A DNA stretch of 29,066 bases from JBBCJM01 sp037190175 (lineage in GTDB: Bacteria > Pseudomonadota > Alphaproteobacteria > Rhodobacterales > Rhodobacteraceae), in the NCBI GenBank assembly GCA_037190175.1, contig JBBCJM010000267.1, positions 1-29,066 of the forward strand, written 5' to 3'. The position numbers were made by a program, and so were the translations under genes. Positions within the stretch are counted from its first letter, which is position 1. Every line of letters begins with the position of its first letter. The notes beneath the pieces were generated by a model, which worked only from the letters and a program-made list of their open reading frames with translations, did no database searches and was not told the DNA's origin. Positions 6,633 through 15,700 of the stretch are shown here, piece by piece.

Positions 6633-7975
6633 CAGCCCATCGCCACCGCGCCTGCCAGCAGGGCCAGCCCGGCCACCAGCGGCACATAGCGCGGCAGCAG
6701 GCGCGACCACAGCCCCCCGCGCGCCCGGTCCTCGCCGCGCGCCGGGCGCACCTTGCCCGCCGGGCGCAGGCCCGGGATCTCGGGGATCGCCACCACAGGG
6801 CGCAGGCCCAACTGGCGCTCCACCTGCGAGGTGGTGCGCAGCACGGGGTGCAGCAGATCCAGCAGGAAGGCCACTGCCATCCCCGCCATCACGCTGGCCA
6901 CCGCGCCCATCATCACCAGCCGCTTTCGCCCGCCGGTGATGGGATATTCCGGCCGCACCGCGCGTTCCAGCATCAGGAAGCGTTCGCCCTGCTGGCGATC
7001 CTCCAGCCGGGCCGCGGTCTCGGCCTCGGCCAGCCGCTGGGTGGCCTGGTCATAGGCGGCGCGCAGCTGGTCGGTCTGGCGCTCGTAGCCGATCAGCACC
7101 CGCTCGACCTCGGGCATCCCGGCCATGGTGGCCACCAGCGCGTCGCGCCGCGCCAGCAGCGCGCCTCGCCGCGCCTCCAGCGCCGCCACCTCGGCCCCCA
7201 GCGTCTCGAGCCGGCGGCGGTCGGTCTCGCGCAGGGCCCGGCCTCCCGCCTCGATCGCCGCCCGTTCGGCGGCCAGCGCGGCCAGCCCGGTCTCGGTGCT
7301 GCGCAGGTCGCCCTCGATGCCCACGATCTCGTCCCGGCGCAGGTCGCGCACGGCGGGCAGCGCCCCGGCATTGGCATTCTTGTAGGCGGCCACCTGCGCC
7401 TCCAGCGCCGCCAGTTCCTCGCTCAGCCGCCCGACCTCGGCGGCGAAGAAGGCCACCGTCTCGCGCGTGCGGCCCGCCTGGCCCTGCGCGCCGGCGTCCA
7501 GGATGCCCTGCGCGAAGTCGTTGGCCAGCCGCGCCGCCCTGTCCCGGTCGTCGGCCTGGGCGAAGATGAGCACCGCGGAGACCTGCTGCGGCATCCCGTA
7601 GGCCGCGGGCGTCGCCGAACTGACCGGCTGGAACCGCACCGAGGTCCGCAGCTGGTGGACCTTTTCGTCGTTCGAGAGCGGCAGGCCCTCGTAAAGCCCG
7701 TGCCGGTCGATCATCGCCAGCAGGTTCTCGCGCGTGGTCAGCCGCTGCTGGATGGTCTGCAACCTCTGCGCCGAGCCCACGCCGACCGGGGCGCCGCCGC
7801 CCTCGGCCACGGTGGGGCTTTCCACCTGGATCACCGCCACGGCCTCGAAGATCGCCGGGCGCGACAGCGCGTACATCAGCGACAGCACCGTGCCCAGCAC
7901 CGCCACCGCGGCGATGACCAGCCGGCGGCGGAGCAGGAGGCCCAGGAATTCGTCGAGCGTCTGGATCTGGCCCAT
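6632..7975 (-). CDS. Polysaccharide chain-length determinant / co-polymerase (Wzz-type)
   Basis: A 447-residue inner-membrane protein of the PCP/Wzz family. A short cytosolic start (MGQIQTLDEFLGLLLRRR) leads into a first transmembrane helix (about 19-38), then the conserved periplasmic start SRPAIFEAVAVIQVE. A long, mainly helical periplasmic region (about 150-335) is rich in Ala, Glu, Arg and Leu and likely coiled-coil. The stretch VRPEYPITGGRKRL then precedes a second helix (about 350-370). A further hydrophobic segment ends the protein (about 430-447), which is unusual because most members stop shortly after the second helix or continue into a kinase domain. It follows the ATPase gene directly (TAG then ATG with no gap), and the two proteins probably act as the two halves of a Wzc-type complex setting polymer length and export. 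Confidence 0.88.
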   Translation of the reverse strand: MGQIQTLDEFLGLLLRRRLVIAAVAVLGTVLSLMYALSRPAIFEAVAVIQVESPTVAEGGGAPVGVGSAQRLQTIQQRLTTRENLLAMIDRHGLYEGLPLSNDEKVHQLRTSVRFQPVSSATPAAYGMPQQVSAVLIFAQADDRDRAARLANDFAQGILDAGAQGQAGRTRETVAFFAAEVGRLSEELAALEAQVAAYKNANAGALPAVRDLRRDEIVGIEGDLRSTETGLAALAAERAAIEAGGRALRETDRRRLETLGAEVAALEARRGALLARRDALVATMAGMPEVERVLIGYERQTDQLRAAYDQATQRLAEAETAARLEDRQQGERFLMLERAVRPEYPITGGRKRLVMMGAVASVMAGMAVAFLLDLLHPVLRTTSQVERQLGLRPVVAIPEIPGLRPAGKVRPARGEDRARGGLWSRLLPRYVPLVAGLALLAGAVAMG

Positions 7976-8908
7976 CTATCGCTTCCCCCTGCCATAGCGA
8001 TAGCGTGTGAGCGACAGGTCCTGCGCCCGGTTCAGCACCACGCCCAGGAGCGGCACCCGCCCGCCGAACAGCCGTTCGCAGGACACCACCTCGGCCGCCG
8101 TGGTGCGGGTGCCGTCGGCGACCAGAAGCACCGCGTCGACCTGCGGCAGCAGCGCGATCACGTCGTCGGTCACCAGCGCCGGCGGCAGGTCGAAGAGGAT
8201 GGCCCCGGGCGCCAGCGTCTCGGTCATGGCGGCGATGACGCCGGCGATGTCGTGGGATTGCAGGAGCGTGGAGGGATCCTCGACCGGGCTGCCGTTCAGC
8301 CCCAGCGCCAGCGTGGGGCTGGCGCGCAGCAGGTGCTGCTCGGCAGGCTGCGCCCCGGTCAGCATGTCGCGCAGCGGCTCGGTCTCGCGCAGGGCGAAGA
8401 GCGCGGCAAGGCCGGGCCGCCGCAGGTCGAGGTCGATCAGCACCGTGCGGCAGTCGGGCCGGCGGGCGAAGCTCAGCGCCAGGTTGGCCGCCACCAGCGA
8501 CTTGCCGCAGCCATGAGTGGGCGAGGTCACCGCGATGCGCTGCCAGCCGTTGTCCCGCATGGCCAGCAGGGTGCGGGTGCGCAGGATGTCGAAGGCCGCC
8601 ACCGCGGGATCGGTGCCGGAACGCAGAAACAGACCGTTTCGCGCCAGCCGGGCGGGGTCGAGCTCCACCGGGGTCAGCGCGTTCCAGGCCCGCACCGGGT
8701 CGGGCGGGGTCGGCTGCACGGGCACGGGCAGGCCCGCCACCGGCCCGGCGACGGGCAATGTCGTGCCCGGCCGGAACAGCCGCACCCGGGCCCGCACGGG
8801 CTGTCGCGCCGCGGCTTCCAGCTTGCGCAGGCTCACGTCGTCCATGCCGCCGGACCCAGCATCTTCGGCCGGAACACCGTCCTCCAGCGATATGTTGTGC
8901 ATCGTCAT
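7976..8908 (-). CDS. BY-kinase-like / polysaccharide export ATPase (CpsD-like), separate from its Wzz partner
   Basis: A 310-residue cytosolic ParA/MinD-fold ATPase of the bacterial tyrosine-kinase group. After a variable N-terminus (about 1-90) come the Walker A-like loop SPTHGCGKS (129-137, K136) followed by LVAANLA, Walker A' LIDLDLRRP (157-165), and Walker B ILFDLPP (237-243, D240). The end, TRYRYGRGKR, holds only two tyrosines (303, 305), a much reduced tyrosine cluster. The frame is open upstream, but ATG at 8906-8908 is chosen because AGGAG lies about 11 bases before it; ATG at 8900-8902 is possible. It is transcribed just ahead of the Wzz-type gene with no gap, so it likely drives polymerisation and export by nucleotide and phosphorylation cycling. 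Confidence 0.85.
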   Translation of the reverse strand: MTMHNISLEDGVPAEDAGSGGMDDVSLRKLEAAARQPVRARVRLFRPGTTLPVAGPVAGLPVPVQPTPPDPVRAWNALTPVELDPARLARNGLFLRSGTDPAVAAFDILRTRTLLAMRDNGWQRIAVTSPTHGCGKSLVAANLALSFARRPDCRTVLIDLDLRRPGLAALFALRETEPLRDMLTGAQPAEQHLLRASPTLALGLNGSPVEDPSTLLQSHDIAGVIAAMTETLAPGAILFDLPPALVTDDVIALLPQVDAVLLVADGTRTTAAEVVSCERLFGGRVPLLGVVLNRAQDLSLTRYRYGRGKR

Positions 8909-9097
8909 CGGACGGCCGGCTCCTGCGGGGGCGGGAGGGAACCCCGCCGGGGACTTGTCGCGGTTCCGCCCCGGGGGACGGATCTCTGGTGGCCTGACCG
9001 CGGGCCGGCACCGCGTCGCCGCGCTGCCGCCTGGAACCGGAATCGGCCGGGCCCCCGCCCTGCGCCTCGGTGAATAGCAGATAAACCGTGGCCGCAA

Positions 9098-9113
9098 AAG
9101 GGGCTGGCCCCTT
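9098..9113. other. Hairpin in the divergent gap between ATPase and GT2 genes
   Basis: AAGGGG (9098-9103) and CCCCTT (9108-9113) form a 6-bp stem with loop CTGG. It lies in the 241-base divergent region 8909-9149, which must hold promoters for both the leftward ATPase/Wzz pair and the rightward GT2. A slightly A/T-richer patch (GAATAGCAGATAAACC, 9072-9087) is next to it. No convincing -35/-10 pair could be fixed. Confidence 0.3.
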
Positions 9114-9149
9114 GGCGCCCGGTGTCCCCGGGGCCTATGGTCGGCAGCG

Positions 9150-10148
9150 ATGCCCGCCGTTCCGCCCCCTTCCCCGCCCCATCCGGTCGATGCCGTGGTC
9201 ATCGGCCGCAACGAGGGCGCGCGCCTGGTCGCCTGCCTCGGCTCGCTCGCGGGGCAGGTGCGGCGGGTGGTCTATGTCGACAGCGGCTCGACCGACGGCA
9301 GCGTCGCGGCCGCGCGCGCGGCGGGGGCCGAGGTGGTGGCGCTGGACATGGCCACCCCCTTCACCGCCGCCCGCGCCCGCAACGCCGGGCTGGCGCGGCT
9401 GACCGCCGACCCCTTTGCCCCGCCCTTCGTGCTGTTCCTGGACGGCGACTGCACGCTGGACCCCGGCTTCCTGCCCGCCGCGCTGGCGCATATGGCCCGG
9501 CACCCCGCCGCCGTGGTGGTCTGCGGCCGGCGGCGGGAACGCCACCCGGAAGCCTCGGTCTGGAACCGGCTGGCGGATCGCGAATGGAACACGCCCCTGG
9601 GCCCCGCGACGGCCTGCGGCGGCGACGCGCTGATGCGGCGGGCGGCGGTGGAGGCGGCGGGCGGCTATGACCCGGGCCTGATCGCGGGCGAGGAGCCGGA
9701 ACTGTGCCTGCGGCTGATCCGCGCGGGCGGGCAGGTCTGGCGCATCGGGGCCGGGATGACCCTGCACGACGCGGCGATGACGCGGTTCGGCCAGTGGTGG
9801 CGCCGCACCCGCCGGGCCGGCCATGCCTTCGCCGAGGGCGCCTTCCGCCACGGCGCGGGGCCGGAGCGCCACTGGGTGGCCGAGACGCGGCGCGCGCTGC
9901 TCTGGGGCGCGGGGGTGCCGGCGGCGGCCGTCGCGGCGGGGCTGGTCCATCCCGCCGGGCTCCTCATCCTGCTTCTCTGGCCGCTGCAGATGCTGCGGCT
10001 GGGCTGGCGCTGGCGGGCCGAGGGGCGCGCGGGGTGGGAGGTCGCGGCCTTCACCGTGCTGGGCAAACCGGCCGAGGCGCTGGGGGTGCTGGGCTTTCAC
10101 CTGGGCCGGCTGACCGGCCGCCGCCGCGGGCTGATCGAGTACAAGTGA
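9150..10148 (+). CDS. Glycosyltransferase family 2, membrane-associated
   Basis: A 332-residue GT-A fold glycosyltransferase. It has the nucleotide-binding start DAVVIGRNEGARL (14-26), then VYVDSGSTDGS (41-51), the metal-binding DGD triad (98-100) in LFLDGDC, and an acceptor-side GEEPELCLRL near residues 180-190. The last third includes a hydrophobic stretch (about 247-285, VPAAAVAAGLVHPAGLLILLL) that should anchor it in the inner membrane. It likely adds one sugar to the lipid-linked repeat unit on the cytosolic side. Its donor and linkage cannot be told. It stands alone, divergent from the ATPase gene, and ends six bases from the converging WecG-family gene. Confidence 0.87.
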   Translation: MPAVPPPSPPHPVDAVVIGRNEGARLVACLGSLAGQVRRVVYVDSGSTDGSVAAARAAGAEVVALDMATPFTAARARNAGLARLTADPFAPPFVLFLDGDCTLDPGFLPAALAHMARHPAAVVVCGRRRERHPEASVWNRLADREWNTPLGPATACGGDALMRRAAVEAAGGYDPGLIAGEEPELCLRLIRAGGQVWRIGAGMTLHDAAMTRFGQWWRRTRRAGHAFAEGAFRHGAGPERHWVAETRRALLWGAGVPAAAVAAGLVHPAGLLILLLWPLQMLRLGWRWRAEGRAGWEVAAFTVLGKPAEALGVLGFHLGRLTGRRRGLIEYK

Positions 10149-10154
10149 GGCCCT

Positions 10155-10967
10155 TCAGCCCGGCTCGTTGCGCTGGCGCCAGGCCGCCTTGACCTCGGCC
10201 GGCAGGATCAGCGCGCAGGCGGCATAGCGCGGCACCAGCCGGCGGGGGGCGGTCAGCATCCGCCACAGCCATTCCAGCGCCAGCCGCCGCACCCAGCCCG
10301 GCGCCCGCCGCTGGCTGCCGGCCAGGAAGTCGATCCCCGCCCCCACCGAGGCGAAGCCCGCCTGCGGCGCCACCTTGCGCCCCAGCGCCGCCAGCCGCTC
10401 CTGCTTGGGCGCGCCCAGCGCGACCAGGCAGAGGCAGGGTCCCACCGCGGCCACCTGCGCCAGCATCGCCCGCGCCTCGGGCCCCTGCGGGTCGAAGCCC
10501 ATGGGCGGGGCCAGTTCCAGCACCACCCGCAGCCCCGGCACCTCGGCCGCCAGCCGCCGCGCCGCGCCGCCCAGCGCCGGCCCGGTCGAACCCAAGAGCA
10601 CGACGGGCCGCCCCGCCGCCGCGGCCGCCTGCGCCAGGGGCAGCACCATGTCGGAGCCCGGCACCAGCCCCACCGGCCGCCCCGCCAGCCACGACAGCCA
10701 GACGATGGGATTGCCGTCCGCCACCACGATGTCCTGCGCGGCATAGGCGGCGAGGTAGCCGCCGTCCCGGCGCAGCTTCACCAGGTGGTCGAGGTTGATC
10801 GTGGCCATGGCGAAACCCCGCCCTGCGGCCAGCCGCGCCGAAACCTCGGCCAGCGCCGCGGCGCGGTCGGGATGGGTCACGGAAATGCTGGCTCCGTCAA
10901 AGCGGAAATGCACCCGGTCACTCCGGCAGGACGCTTGCCTGTCCACCCATACTGGGGGTCCGCGCAT
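10155..10967 (-). CDS. WecG/TagA/CpsF-family glycosyltransferase (GT26)
   Basis: A 270-residue protein of the GT26 family, whose members add ManNAc-type or related sugars to undecaprenyl-diphosphate-linked acceptors. Motifs in order are ATINLDHLVKL (54-64), IVVADGNPIVWLSWL (80-94), LVPGSDMVLPL (101-111), PVVLLGSTGPALGGAA (121-136) and ALGAPKQERL, the GxPKQE family signature. The frame is open beyond the chosen start, but ATG at 10965-10967 is preceded by AGGGAT at a suitable distance, and the family homology begins near residue 18. It is transcribed leftward, opposite to its neighbours, and its stop is six bases from the end of the GT2 gene. The exact sugar is not predictable. Confidence 0.9.
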   Translation of the reverse strand: MRGPPVWVDRQASCRSDRVHFRFDGASISVTHPDRAAALAEVSARLAAGRGFAMATINLDHLVKLRRDGGYLAAYAAQDIVVADGNPIVWLSWLAGRPVGLVPGSDMVLPLAQAAAAAGRPVVLLGSTGPALGGAARRLAAEVPGLRVVLELAPPMGFDPQGPEARAMLAQVAAVGPCLCLVALGAPKQERLAALGRKVAPQAGFASVGAGIDFLAGSQRRAPGWVRRLALEWLWRMLTAPRRLVPRYAACALILPAEVKAAWRQRNEPG

Positions 10968-11073
10968 CGCGCTATCCCTGCAACATTCCGGCGACAGAGT
11001 GTTTCCGTCGCAGCATGGCCCGAACCGCCCCGCCGTGCTATCGAGAGGGGGAGGATCCCCCGCCCGCGACCCC

Positions 11074-12480
11074 ATGCCCAACACGCTCGCCTATCTGATG
11101 CTCCTGGCCTGGCCGGTGGTGGCCTGGAACCTCTACAGGCGGCTGGATCCGCGGCGCGCGCTGGTCTGGTCGATCCTCGGCGCCTACATGCTCTTGCCGC
11201 CGCTGGCGAATTTCGACCTGCCGGCGGTGCCGGACTTCGACAAGTTCTCGATCGCCAATCTCTGCGCGCTGGCGCTGACGCTGCTGCTTCTACGGCAAAG
11301 GGTGCCGGTGCTGCCGGCCAATCCGCTGGGCAAGGCGCTGATCGTGCTGTTCGTGGCCAGCCCCTTCGTCACCACGCTGACCAATCCCGATCCGATCACC
11401 TTCCAGTTCGGCGCCATACCGGCGCTGCGGATCTATGATTCGGTCGCCTATGTCTCGAACCAGCTGATCGCGCTGATCCCCTTCTTCCTGGCCCGGCGCT
11501 TCCTGGGCACGGCCGAGGGGATGCGGGTGATCGTCACCGCGCTGGCGCTGGCGGGGCTGATCTATTCGGTGCCGATGCTGGTCGAGGTATGGCTGAGCCC
11601 GCAGCTGAACGTGTGGATCTACGGCTTCTTCCAGCACGACTTCGCCCAGATGATGCGCAGCGGCGGGTTCCGGCCCATCGTCTTCATGCCGCATGGCCTG
11701 TGGGTGGCCTTCTTCGCGCTGATGGCGGCGATGTCGGCGCTGGTCGTGTTCCGCGAGGCGCCGGCCGAGGAACGGCCCCGGCGGCTGGGCATCTGGCTTT
11801 ATCTGATGGCGTTGCTGGTGCTGTGCCGCAGCGTGGGGCCGATGGTCTATGCGCTGGGGCTGACGCCGGTGATCGTCTTCGCGCCGCGGCGGGCGCAGCT
11901 GCTGCTGGCGGCGGGGCTGGCGGCCGTGGTGATCACCTATCCCTTCCTGCGCGGCGCCCACCTGATCCCGCTGGACCGCATCCTCGAGCTGGCGATGAGC
12001 TACAGCGCCGAGCGGCACCAGTCGCTGGAATACCGCATCCTCAACGAGGAACAGCTGCTGGCCAAGGCGCAGGAGAAGTTCTGGTTCGGCTGGGGCGGCT
12101 ATGGGCGCAACCTGATCCACGATCCCTGGGACGGCCGCACCATCACCGTTCCCGACGGGGGCTGGATCATCGCGCTGGGGCACTGGGGCTGGGCCGGCTA
12201 TGTCGCGCAGTTCGGGATGCTGGTGCTGCCCCTGCTGCTCCTGGGCCGCGAGGCGCTGCTGTCGCGCAGCGCGCAGTTCAGCCGCTGGGGCTGCGGGGTG
12301 GCGCTGATCTATGCCGCGAACCTGGTGGATCTTCTGCCCAACGACACCCTGATCCCCTTCACCTGGCTGATGGCGGGCGCCCTGCTCGCCTGGGCCGAGA
12401 TGCTGGCCGCGGAGCGCCGCCGCGCCACCCGCGCCGCCTGGGAGGCCAGCCTGCCGCCCGGCCGGCGCACCGCGATCTGA
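11074..12480 (+). CDS. Wzy / O-antigen-ligase-like polymerase
   Basis: A 468-residue polytopic membrane protein with roughly ten to twelve hydrophobic segments and a long periplasmic-type loop (about residues 285-360). This pattern is common to Wzy polymerases and O-antigen ligases (PF04932-like). The loop carries the region MSYSAERHQSLEYRI and then FGWGGYGRNL, resembling the H/R-rich and GxG segments of this group. It probably joins repeat units in the periplasm on undecaprenyl diphosphate. ATG at 11074 is chosen because it opens the first membrane helix. The only strong ribosome-like sequence (GGAGGA, 11050-11054) is 19 bases upstream within a small hairpin, so GTG at 11035 stays possible. 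Polymerase versus ligase cannot be settled from sequence; the locus favours polymerase. Confidence 0.75.
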   Translation: MPNTLAYLMLLAWPVVAWNLYRRLDPRRALVWSILGAYMLLPPLANFDLPAVPDFDKFSIANLCALALTLLLLRQRVPVLPANPLGKALIVLFVASPFVTTLTNPDPITFQFGAIPALRIYDSVAYVSNQLIALIPFFLARRFLGTAEGMRVIVTALALAGLIYSVPMLVEVWLSPQLNVWIYGFFQHDFAQMMRSGGFRPIVFMPHGLWVAFFALMAAMSALVVFREAPAEERPRRLGIWLYLMALLVLCRSVGPMVYALGLTPVIVFAPRRAQLLLAAGLAAVVITYPFLRGAHLIPLDRILELAMSYSAERHQSLEYRILNEEQLLAKAQEKFWFGWGGYGRNLIHDPWDGRTITVPDGGWIIALGHWGWAGYVAQFGMLVLPLLLLGREALLSRSAQFSRWGCGVALIYAANLVDLLPNDTLIPFTWLMAGALLAWAEMLAAERRRATRAAWEASLPPGRRTAI

Positions 12481-12569
12481 CCCGACTGTCGCCGCAGGGG
12501 GCCAAATCGGCCGCCGCTTCCGGCCGCGCGGGCGGCGCCTTCCGGGCGCGCCGCCACGATCCGGCGGGC

Positions 12570-12607
12570 AATGTGGCGGGAATGTGGCATTTCCGCGGCA
12601 TTGTGGC
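12570..12607 (+). promoter_or_regulatory. Repeated AATGTGGC boxes with sigma-54-like spacing upstream of the PKS operon
   Basis: AATGTGGC occurs at 12570-12577 and 12581-12588 (11-base period), with ATTGTGGC at 12600-12607. The sequence TGGCATTTCCGCGGCA (12585-12600) has GG and GC exactly ten bases apart, as in -24/-12 promoters, and 12575-12588 shows the same spacing. The -12 element lacks the TTGC core, so the match is partial. The 247-base gap 12481-12727 holds no gene and should contain the operon promoter. The PKS ribosome site AAGGA is at 12715-12719. Confidence 0.25.
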
Positions 12608-12727
12608 CCATGGGGCGACGGTGGCGCAGGCGGCCTGTCCCGGGTATCACCGGGCGGAGGTTTACGGTAATTTCGCTTCCGCGGCGCCAGGTTCTGCGCA
12701 GACCGGCCGCAGGCAAGGACTTGTGGG

Positions 12728-15700
12728 ATGAGTGACGCTGACGTGACCCGGCACCCGGACGAGGGCGCGATCGCCATCGTCGGAATGGCCGCCCATCTGC
12801 CGGGCGCCGCCAGCGTGGCGGACTACTGGGCCAACCTGACCGCGGGGGTCTCCTCGATCCGCCGCCTTACCGAGGCCGAGCTGCTGGCCGCCGGGGAAAG
12901 CCCCGCCCGGCTGCGCCATCCCCGCTATGTGCCCGCCGCCGCGGCGCTGGAAGGCTTCGACCGCTTCGACCCCGAGTTCTTCGGCTTCTCGCAGAAGGAG
13001 GCCGCGATCCTCGACCCCCAGCACCGCCAGTTCCTGGAGGTGGCCTGGGAGGCGCTGGAGGATGCCGGCCATCCGCCCGAGGGGTTCCGCGGCGCCGTGG
13101 GGGTCTGGGCCGGCTGCGGGCAGGGCACCTATTACTGGGTCAACATCAACTCCAACCCCGGGCTGGTGGAGGAGACCGGCGCCTTCCTGCTGCGCCATAC
13201 CGGCAACGACAAGGATTTCCTGGCCACGCGGGTCTCGCACATCCTCGACCTGAAGGGGCCGTCGATCAACGTGCAGACCGCCTGCTCCACCTCGCTGGTC
13301 GCGATCCACTATGCGGTGCAGGCGCTCTTGAACGGCGAGGTCGACATGGCGCTGGCCGGCGGCGTCACCATCGAACTGCCGGCGGGGCGGGGATACGTGT
13401 TCAACGAGGGCGAGATCCTGTCGCCCGACGGCGAGTGCCACGCCTTCGACCACCGTGCGGCCGGCACGGTCTTCGGCTCGGGCGCGGGCTGCGTGGTGCT
13501 GCGGCGGCTGGCGGATGCGCTGGCCGATGGCGACCATGTCTGGGCGGTGATCAGGGGATCGGCGGTCAACAACGACGGGGCGGCGAAGGCGGGCTATCTG
13601 GCGCCTTCGGTCGAGGGGCAGGCCGCCTGCATCGCCGAGGCGCAGGCGGTGGCCGGCATCGGCGCCGAGAGCATCGGCTATGTCGAATGCCACGGGACGG
13701 GGACCTATCTGGGCGACCCGATCGAGGTCGCGGCGCTGACCGATGCCTTCCGCCGCACCACCGAGGCCGCCGATTTCTGCCGCATCGGCAGCGTCAAGAC
13801 CAACATCGGCCATCTGGACACCGCCGCGGGGGTGGCCAGCCTGATCAAGGCCGCGCTGGCCGTGCACCACGGGCAGATCCCGCCCTCGCTGGGCTACGAG
13901 GCGCCCAACCCCGCCATCGCCTTCGACGGCTCCCCCTTCCGGGTGGCCGACCGGCTGGCGGACTGGGTTTCGGACGGGCCGCGCCGGGCCGGGGTGAACT
14001 CGCTGGGCGTCGGCGGCACCAATGCCCATGCGGTGGTGGAAGAGCCCCCGGCGCGGCCGGCGTCGGAGGACAGCGACTGGCCCTTCCAGCCGCTGGTGGT
14101 CTCGGCCCGCAGCGCCAAGGCGCTGGACGAGGCCTGTTCGCGGCTCGCCGCCCACCTGCGCGCCCACCCGGAGCAGCCTTTGGCCGATGTGGCCTTCACC
14201 CTGAAGCAGGGGCGGCGGGCCTTCGACAAACGCCGGGTGGTGGTGGCCGCCAGCCATGCCGAGGCCGCCGACCTGCTGGAAGGCCGCGACCCCCGCCGGG
14301 TCTGGAGCCACGAGGCCTTGGCCACCCCCGAGGTGGTGTTCATGTTCCCCGGCGGCGGGGCGCAATATGCCGGCATGGCCCGCGACCTCTACGAGACCGA
14401 GCCGGAGTTCCGCGACTGGATGGACCGCGGCCTGGCCGTGCTGCAACCCCGGCTCGACTACGACCTGCGCGCGGTCTGGCTGCCCGAGCCAGGGCAGGAG
14501 GCCGCGGCGGAGGAGCGGCTGAAACGCCCCTCGGTGCAGCTGCCGCTGATCATGATCACCGAAGTGGCGCTGGCGAAGCTTTATGAAAGCTGGGGCGTGA
14601 CCCCCGCCGCGCTGATCGGCCATTCGATGGGCGAGAACACCGCCGCCTGCCTGGCCGGGGTGATGAGCTTCGAGGACTGCATCGGGCTTGTGCACCTGCG
14701 CGGCACCCTGTTCGATACCGTGCCGCCCGGCGGGATGCTCTCGGTGCCGCTGGACGCCGCCGATCTGATGCCCCGGCTGCCCGAGGGGCTGGACCTCGCC
14801 TCGGTCAATGCCGCGGGCCTCTGCGTGGTCTCCGGCCCCGATGCGGGGCTGGCGGAGTTCGCCAACGCCTTGGCCGCCGAGGGCGTCGAGACCCAGCGCA
14901 TCGCCATCGACATCGCCGCCCATTCGCGGATGCTGGAACCGATCCTGGGCAGGTTCGGCGACTACCTGCGATCCATCCGGCTCAGCCCGCCGAAGCTCCC
15001 GGTGATCTCCAACCGCAGCGGCCAGCCGCTGACCGCCGCGCAGGCCACCGACCCCGACTACTGGGTGCAGCACCTGCGCAACACGGTGCTGTTCGCGGAA
15101 GGGATGGCGACGCTGAAGGCCAACCCCGCCCGGGTCTACATGGAAATGGGGCCGGGCCGGGCGCTGTCGTCCCTGGCGCAGGCCAACGGCGTGCCGGTCG
15201 GGCAGGTGATTCCCGCCCTGCGCCACCCCGAGCAGCGCATCGCCGACGACGCCTGGCATCTCGGCACCATCGCCCGGCTCTGGGCCTGCGGGGTGCCCGC
15301 CGACTGGACGCCGATCTGGGGCGACCGGGCGCGGCGGCGGGTACCGCTGCCCACCTATCCCTTCCAGCGCCGCAGCTATTTCATCGCCCCCGGGCAGGCT
15401 GTGGCCGCTGCCGACCCCGCCCCCCGGCGCATCGAGGACCTGACCCGTTGGGGCTGGCGCCCGGTCTGGCGCCCCCGCGCCGCGGACCTGACCTGCGACG
15501 CCGAGGATCTGGCGACCGCGCCCGTGACCACCTGGCTACTGTTCCTCGACGAGGCCGGGCTGGGCGCCGCCTGCGCCGAACGGCTGCGCAAGGCCGGCCA
15601 CCGGGTGACCTGCGTGCGCGCCGGCGACGCCTTCCTGCGCCGGGGCGAGGACTACACCCTGTCGCCCGAGCGGGGGCGCGAGGGCTATGACGCGCTGATC

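Noticed and set aside
6848..9073. 741-codon open frame on the plus strand over the Wzz and ATPase genes
   Set aside because: The minus strand carries two intact known families here. The plus frame is Gly/Gln/His/Arg-rich and has no family signature.
10968..11084. N-terminal extension of the WecG-family gene
   Set aside because: The added residues show no family similarity and would overlap the divergent Wzy start region. ATG at 10965-10967 has a ribosome site.
12662..15259. 865-codon open frame on the minus strand across the PKS
   Set aside because: It is antisense to a KS/AT region with all catalytic residues. Its composition (Gly, Gln, His, Arg, Pro rich) is typical of a GC-driven shadow frame.
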